From NCBI GenBank assembly GCA_900550955.1, contig URUF01000067.1, positions 1 to 10,008 on the forward strand: a stretch of 10,008 nt of DNA, in the 5' to 3' direction. Within the stretch, counting starts at the first letter, position 1; every line of letters begins with the position of its first letter. Both the position numbers and the translations under genes were made by a program. This document shows, piece after piece, positions 6,152 through 10,008 of the stretch. The notes beneath the pieces are model-generated. The model had not been told where the DNA came from, did not search any database, and saw only the letters and a program-made list of their open reading frames with translations. Origin of the DNA: an uncultured Eubacteriales bacterium (GTDB lineage: Bacteria > Bacillota > Clostridia > Christensenellales > Aristaeellaceae).

Positions 6152-7183
6152 ATGAACTGTCCCAAATGCGGAAATCCCCTGCCGCAGGGCGCGGCCTTCT
6201 GCCCCGTTTGCAACGAGCCGCTGGCAGCCTACGCGGCCCAGCCATACCCGCAGCAGCAGGGCTATCAGCAGCCGGGCGTGCAAGGCTATCAGCAGCCCGC
6301 CCCGCAGCAGGGCTACCAGCAGGCTTACGCCCAGCAGCCCTATCCCCAGCAGGGCGGCTATGCGCAGCAGCCCGTGTACCAGCAAACCTACGCGCAGTAC
6401 CAGCAGGGCAGCTATCCCCCCGGCTACCAGCAGCCCTACATTTACGGCCAGCAGCCCGCAAAGGAGCCCAACGCGCTGCTTAGCGCCCTAAGCGCCCTGC
6501 CGCGCACCTTCCTGGAGTGCTTCACCCGCCCGGGCGAGGCGCTGCGCGGTATGATGGAGCGGCGCGACCTGCTTACCGGCCCCATTGCGGTTGGGCTGGT
6601 GCTGCTGCTTACCTTCCTGTGCGGCATGGTGTTTATGCGCGGCTTTATTGGCGTGCTGCTCTCGGCCATATCGGCGCTTACGGGCGTAAGCCTGGCCAGC
6701 GACGCGGCCTCCCTCAACCAGGGCGTCAGCTACATCGCCGGAAGGCTTGCGCCTTCGGTGGGCGGCGTGGCGGTGCTGTGCCAGCTCATTGGCATGGCCG
6801 TGCCCCTGATGGTATATATGGTTTACCTGTGCGTGATCTGCAAGGCGCGCTTTTCCCTGGAACTGCTGTTAGGCTTTCTTTCGGTTACAACGCTGCCCAC
6901 GGCTGCGGTAGCGCTGCTGGCGATGCTTGTATCCCTGCTTTCGCCCTGGCTGGCGCTTACGGTGGTTTTGTGCGGCATGGCCGTAAGCTACGCGCTGGCC
7001 TGCGGGCTGCTAAGCCTGATCACCGGCCGCACGGACGCGCAGCTTTTGCCCGCCAAGCTGGCGCTGGTTTCCCTTTCGCTTTTGCTTACGCTGGTGCTGG
7101 GCGGTTTGCTTGGCAGCCTGATGATGGGCGGCGTAATGCAGCGCATGCTCATTTTGCTTAGCAATGTGGGGTCGCTGATTTGA
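6152..7183 (+). CDS. Zinc-ribbon, Tyr/Gln/Pro-repeat, Yip1-type membrane protein
   Basis: Function unknown. The 343-aa product has three parts. Residues 1-23 form a zinc ribbon with CPKC (3-6) and CPVC (17-20). Residues 30-103 are a low-complexity linker of YQQP/PQQGYQQ-type repeats, disordered by composition. Residues 143-326 hold about five or six membrane helices that resemble the Yip1 family. The linker-membrane boundary carries ALPRTFLECFTRPGEALRGM (115-134), the amphipathic entry with the F-x-x-P-G pattern that often precedes bacterial Yip1 domains. The ATG follows AAAGGAGGG (6138-6146) at 5 bases, a very strong site. Its stop overlaps the TTG start of the M1 peptidase gene, so the two are probably co-translated. 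It is likely a membrane organiser or sensor partner for that peptidase; this is inference. Start and domain layout are clear. Confidence 0.85.
   Translation: MNCPKCGNPLPQGAAFCPVCNEPLAAYAAQPYPQQQGYQQPGVQGYQQPAPQQGYQQAYAQQPYPQQGGYAQQPVYQQTYAQYQQGSYPPGYQQPYIYGQQPAKEPNALLSALSALPRTFLECFTRPGEALRGMMERRDLLTGPIAVGLVLLLTFLCGMVFMRGFIGVLLSAISALTGVSLASDAASLNQGVSYIAGRLAPSVGGVAVLCQLIGMAVPLMVYMVYLCVICKARFSLELLLGFLSVTTLPTAAVALLAMLVSLLSPWLALTVVLCGMAVSYALACGLLSLITGRTDAQLLPAKLALVSLSLLLTLVLGGLLGSLMMGGVMQRMLILLSNVGSLI
6239..6457 (+). repeat. Tyr/Gln/Pro-coding repeats inside the Yip1 gene
   Basis: Short in-frame repeats rich in CAG codons encode about 73 residues of tandem YQQP/PYPQQ-type units (residues 30-102 of the protein). 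The repeats are imperfect, so they vary by point changes as well as unit number. Length variation between strains would be expected by slippage or unequal recombination. Confidence 0.8.
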
Positions 7184-8709
7184 GGGCGCGGCGCGCCTTT
7201 CCCCGCGCGGCATGGCTGGGCGTAGGCGCCCTGGCGCTGGCGGCGGCGCTTGGCGCCGCGTGGCTGTGCGGCGTATTTTCGCCCGCGCTGGAGGCAGACC
7301 CGCCCAGCGCCATGCTTATTGAGGCATGGGACGGGCTGGACGCCATCGTGATTGAGGCGGCGCTGGATGTGGAGGGCCGCGCGCTTAGCGTGACCCAGCG
7401 GCTGTGGCTTCAAAACCGCACCGGGCAAAGCCAGGCGGCGGCGGTGCTGCGCGCCTGGCCCAACGCCTTCCAAAGCCCGGAAACCTCCCCCGCCGCCGCA
7501 GAGGAGGATCTGTACCAAAGCTGCTACCCGGACGGCTTTTCCGCCGGGGCGCTGGTGATGAGCCAGGCCGCCGTCAGCCGCGGCGGCGGCGAGGAAACCG
7601 CCTCCGCCTACCGCTATACGGACGACGCCAAAACCGTGCTTTCCGTGCCCATCCCGGACGGCTGGCAGCCGGGCGAGTTTGTAACCGTATCGCTGCGCTA
7701 CACTGTGCAGGTTCCGCGCATGGCGTACCGCTTTGGCGTGCAAAGCGGCATTTGGGCGCTTGGCAACTGCTTTGCCGTGCCCGCCGTATGGGAGGACGGC
7801 GCATGGCGCACGGACGCGTATGCTCCCGTGGGCGACCCCTTCTACACGGACTGCGCCAACTATACCGTAAGCGTAACCGTGCCGGAGGGCTACGTATGCG
7901 CGGGCAGCGGCTGGCCCGCCGTGGAAACTGCGGGCGGGCAAAGCACCTACCGCTTTACCGCCTCCGCCGTGCGCGACTTTGGCCTTGTGATAAGCGACCG
8001 CTTCCACATGGCGCAGTGCAAGGAAAACGGCGTGCTCCTTACCGCCTACGCCGCCGATGCGTCCCGCGCCCGCGAAATGCTTGGCTATGCGGCCAAGGCG
8101 CTTGCCTGCTACGCCGCGCGCTTCGGCGCGTATCCCTATCCCGCCTATACCCTGTGCGAGGCGGACTTTCCCATGGGCGGCATGGAATACCCCGCCATGG
8201 CGATGATCGCCTCCTCCCAGCTTGCCTTGGGCGGGCAGGCGCTGGAATACGTAACGGCGCACGAAACGGCGCACCAATGGTGGTACGCCGTTGTGGGCAG
8301 CGACCCGTGGAACCAGCCCTGGCAGGACGAGGCCCTGAGCGAGTACAGCGTGCTTTGCTACTGGGAGGATACGCGCGGCCGGGCCGCCCGCGACGAATGG
8401 GAGCAAACCCATATGGAAGCCGCCCTGCGCGTAACCGTGCCGCGCGGCGTTACGCCCGGCGCGCCGCTGGACCGCTTTTCCACAATGGCGGAATATGCGC
8501 TTGTGGTGTATGAGCGGGGCGCGGCCATGCTTTGCGCCCTTGACCGGGCGCTGTCCGGCGGGCTTGACGCGGCCCTTAGCGCCTATTACGCGCATTACGC
8601 CTTCGGGCGCGCCACCCGCGGGGACTTTGAAGCGCTGCTGCGAAGCGTAACCGGCGAGGACCTTTCCTCCCTGATCCGCGATTATCTGGATACCTATATC
8701 CTAAATTGA
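7180..8709 (+). CDS. Membrane-anchored M1-family peptidase homologue (gluzincin)
   Basis: A 509-aa predicted zinc peptidase. HETAH at 361-365, then 18 residues, then Glu384 within DEALSEYS gives the full M1 ligand set HEXXH-X18-E. GGMEYP (333-338) stands where aminopeptidases have GXMEN, with Tyr in place of the Asn. Tyr444 in YERGA sits where the catalytic Tyr of M1 enzymes is expected. A signal-anchor or signal peptide occupies about residues 11-33; Cys30 lacks a proper lipobox, so lipidation is doubtful. The catalytic part should be extracellular, preceded by a beta-rich region (about 45-280) like the M1 N-terminal domain. The TTG start at 7180 overlaps the stop of the Yip1 gene (TTGA), with a weak GGGG site 8 bases upstream; the next in-frame Met would remove the anchor, so TTG is favoured. 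Substrate unknown. Confidence 0.88.
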   Translation: MRARRAFPRAAWLGVGALALAAALGAAWLCGVFSPALEADPPSAMLIEAWDGLDAIVIEAALDVEGRALSVTQRLWLQNRTGQSQAAAVLRAWPNAFQSPETSPAAAEEDLYQSCYPDGFSAGALVMSQAAVSRGGGEETASAYRYTDDAKTVLSVPIPDGWQPGEFVTVSLRYTVQVPRMAYRFGVQSGIWALGNCFAVPAVWEDGAWRTDAYAPVGDPFYTDCANYTVSVTVPEGYVCAGSGWPAVETAGGQSTYRFTASAVRDFGLVISDRFHMAQCKENGVLLTAYAADASRAREMLGYAAKALACYAARFGAYPYPAYTLCEADFPMGGMEYPAMAMIASSQLALGGQALEYVTAHETAHQWWYAVVGSDPWNQPWQDEALSEYSVLCYWEDTRGRAARDEWEQTHMEAALRVTVPRGVTPGAPLDRFSTMAEYALVVYERGAAMLCALDRALSGGLDAALSAYYAHYAFGRATRGDFEALLRSVTGEDLSSLIRDYLDTYILN

Positions 8710-8736
8710 TACCAAAGCGTGGAAAGGATGGACCCT

Positions 8737-9864
8737 ATGGAAAACAACTGTGCACAGCGCACTGCCGTCATCATTCCCGCCTACAAGCCGGACGGACGCC
8801 TGCCGCCCTATGTGGAGGCGCTTGAAAGGGCCGGCGTTGGGAAGATCGTGATCGTAGACGACGGCAGCGGCGATGCGTTCAGCCCGCTGTTTGACCAGCT
8901 GCCCGAGGACGGCGTATGCCACGTTATCCGCTATGAGCCAAACGGGGGCAAGGGCGTGGCGCTCAAGCGGGGCATGGCCTATGTTCAGGAGGACTGCCCT
9001 GAGCAGGACATCGTCATTACCGCCGACAGCGACGGCCAGCATACCGTGGCCGACGTGCTGCGCATGGCCGAAAGCCTGGCCGAAAACAGCGACGGCCTGC
9101 TGCTTGGCAGCCGGGATTTTTCCCAGGAGCATGTGCCGCCCAAAAGCCGCATGGGCAACCGCATCACCTCGGTTGTGTTCAGGCTGCTTTACGGCTGCTG
9201 GGTGGGCGATACGCAAACCGGTCTGCGCGGCTTTGCCCGCGAGCTGCTGCCCACCATGATCGCCGTGAAGGGCGACCGCTACGAGTACGAGATGAACGTG
9301 CTTATCGAGTGCGCGGCCTTAAAGCTGCCCATGCGCCCCCTGCCCATTGAAACCGTGTACGAAAACAACAACGAGGGCAGCCACTTCCGCGCCTTCCGCG
9401 ACAGCGCGCGCATCTACGGCGTTATCTTCGGCGGCTTCTTTCGCTTCATCGGCTCGTCCCTGGCAAGCTTCCTCCTTGACTATGGCCTGTACCTGCTGTT
9501 CAACAACGCGTTTAAGGCCTGGGCCCCCGCTTTGGAGCATGAGTTCCGGTTCCTCTTTATCTCGGTGCTTACGCGCATCCTGGTGGCCACCATCCTCTCG
9601 CGCGTGCTTTCCGGCGTGGCAAACTTCCTTCTCAACCGCCGGTTCGTCTTTGGCGACAAGGGCTCCATGGGGCGCAGCTTCCCGCGCTATCTGGCGGTGT
9701 GGCTTATGAACATGCTGCTTTCCGCCGGGCTTACCAGCAGTCTGCACCTGTGGTTTGGCTGGAGCGATAACATCGCCAAGGTTCCTGTGGATATCCTGCT
9801 GTTTTTCCTAAGCTACCATTTGCAGCGCAGGTGGGTGTTCAGCAAAAAAGCTGCGCAGCGGTAA
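8737..9864 (+). CDS. Fused GT2 glycosyltransferase and GtrA flippase-like protein
   Basis: A 375-aa two-domain protein. Residues 8-215 form a GT2 catalytic domain: VIIPAYKP (11-18), VDDGSG (40-45), ADSDGQH (96-102) at the metal/nucleotide site, and DTQTGLRGF (158-166). Residues about 232-370 are a GtrA domain with four membrane helices and the paired motifs NRRFVF (300-305) and RRWVF (364-368). Such proteins attach a sugar to undecaprenyl phosphate and are thought to help it cross the membrane. The ATG at 8737 is chosen because GGAAAGGA (8721-8728) lies 8 bases upstream; ATG 8728 overlaps that site and the upstream GTG 8719 lacks one. A 27-base gap from the M1 gene suggests the same transcript. 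It could supply lipid-linked sugar to the GT-C protein encoded upstream. The coding end runs into a hairpin. Confidence 0.93.
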   Translation: MENNCAQRTAVIIPAYKPDGRLPPYVEALERAGVGKIVIVDDGSGDAFSPLFDQLPEDGVCHVIRYEPNGGKGVALKRGMAYVQEDCPEQDIVITADSDGQHTVADVLRMAESLAENSDGLLLGSRDFSQEHVPPKSRMGNRITSVVFRLLYGCWVGDTQTGLRGFARELLPTMIAVKGDRYEYEMNVLIECAALKLPMRPLPIETVYENNNEGSHFRAFRDSARIYGVIFGGFFRFIGSSLASFLLDYGLYLLFNNAFKAWAPALEHEFRFLFISVLTRILVATILSRVLSGVANFLLNRRFVFGDKGSMGRSFPRYLAVWLMNMLLSAGLTSSLHLWFGWSDNIAKVPVDILLFFLSYHLQRRWVFSKKAAQR

Positions 9865-9880
9865 CGCGCAGCTGCGCAGC
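9850..9880 (+). repeat. Hairpin with the GT2-GtrA stop codon in its loop
   Basis: GCTGCGCAGC occurs at 9850-9859 and again at 9871-9880; each copy is itself a palindrome and the two can pair over 10 bp. The 11-base loop contains the TAA stop (9862-9864). The final residues AAQR are encoded by or next to the left arm. No T-run follows, so an ordinary terminator is not supported. Confidence 0.8.
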
Positions 9881-9994
9881 CGCAGGAGGCTCCGCCTCCC
9901 GCACCCACCGCCCAAGGGCGTTGCCCTTGGGAATCCCGCTTTTGCCCGCGCATTGCGCGGGCAAACTATGGGGTGCAGGGGACTTAGTCCCTGC
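9881..9994. repeat. Cluster of GC-rich inverted repeats (right cluster)
   Basis: Four hairpins with 3-base loops in a row: GGAGGC-TCC-GCCTCC (9885-9899), CCCAAGGGC-GTT-GCCCTTGGG (9911-9931), TTTGCCCGCGC-ATT-GCGCGGGCAAA (9941-9965, 11 bp), and a bulged stem around GGGAC-TTA-GTCCC (9975-9994). The first two share arms with the left cluster: CGCAGGAGGC at 9881-9890 and 93-102, then GCCTCCC, CACCCA and CCCAAG/CTTGG in the same order. No gene is seen in 9865-10008. A termination or mRNA-protecting role is plausible but unproven. Confidence 0.8.
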
Positions 9995-10008
9995 CCAGCC
10001 TGTCGATA

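Noticed and set aside
7180..7278. M1 homologue as a lipoprotein
   Set aside because: Cys30 is preceded by AWL rather than a typical lipobox, so a plain signal or anchor segment is the safer reading.
6988..8595. A 535-codon open frame on the minus strand opposite the M1 peptidase gene
   Set aside because: It mirrors a clearly real gene in GC-rich DNA, is rich in His/Ala/Gly/Arg as antisense frames are, and has no recognisable domain. The HEXXH protein on the plus strand explains the region.
9941..9965. 11-bp perfect hairpin as a rho-independent terminator for the GT2-GtrA gene
   Set aside because: No T-run follows on either strand, so it is kept as a repeat only.
9850..9994. Possible CRISPR array or phage attachment site
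   Set aside because: The units are hairpins of different sequence without regular spacers, and no cas, integrase or tRNA gene is present.

Overview
The window is GC-rich DNA (judged by eye, not counted) from what is most likely an endospore-forming, high-GC member of the Clostridia, probably an uncultured gut lineage. The lineage call rests on a complete spoIIA operon (spoIIAA-spoIIAB-sigF), which is diagnostic of endospore formers, on strong AAGGAGG-type ribosome binding sites, and on frequent GTG/TTG starts. The species cannot be named from the sequence.

Layout. Positions 1-222 hold no gene, only a cluster of GC-rich inverted repeats. The minus-strand spoIIA operon follows (1647 down to 223), its genes overlapping tightly. 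It is preceded by a candidate sigma-H promoter (1682-1710) abutting a sequence that fits the Spo0A box TGNCGAA (1710-1716). A divergent near-consensus sigma-A promoter (1770-1798) drives a plus-strand unit: a polyprenol-phosphate glycosyltransferase of the DPM1 type (GT2), a DUF354 GT-B-like protein, and a large GT-C-like membrane protein. These three genes overlap by 1-4 bases and look like a surface-glycan or lipid-linked-sugar pathway. A second sigma-A-like promoter (6088-6116), spanning the stop codon of the GT-C gene, begins another plus-strand unit: a zinc-ribbon/Tyr-Gln-Pro-repeat/Yip1-type membrane protein, a membrane-anchored M1 (HEXXH) peptidase homologue starting at TTG, and a GT2-GtrA fusion. 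The window closes with a second cluster of inverted repeats (9850-9994).

How the genes work together. SpoIIAA, SpoIIAB and sigma-F form the partner-switching module that activates forespore transcription. The glycosyltransferases suggest sugar loading onto undecaprenyl phosphate in the cytoplasm (two GT2 enzymes), membrane flipping (GtrA domain) and transfer outside by the GT-C enzyme. The acceptor and sugar are unknown, and a link to sporulation is only positional. No phage, transposon, CRISPR, tRNA or rRNA was seen.

Most unusual points: the two palindrome clusters share arms in the same order and orientation, and in both the stop codon of the adjacent gene lies in the loop of a hairpin. 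The sigma-F protein is short and divergent in its core-binding region. The Zn-ribbon/Yip1 protein and M1 peptidase form an overlapping pair of unknown purpose.
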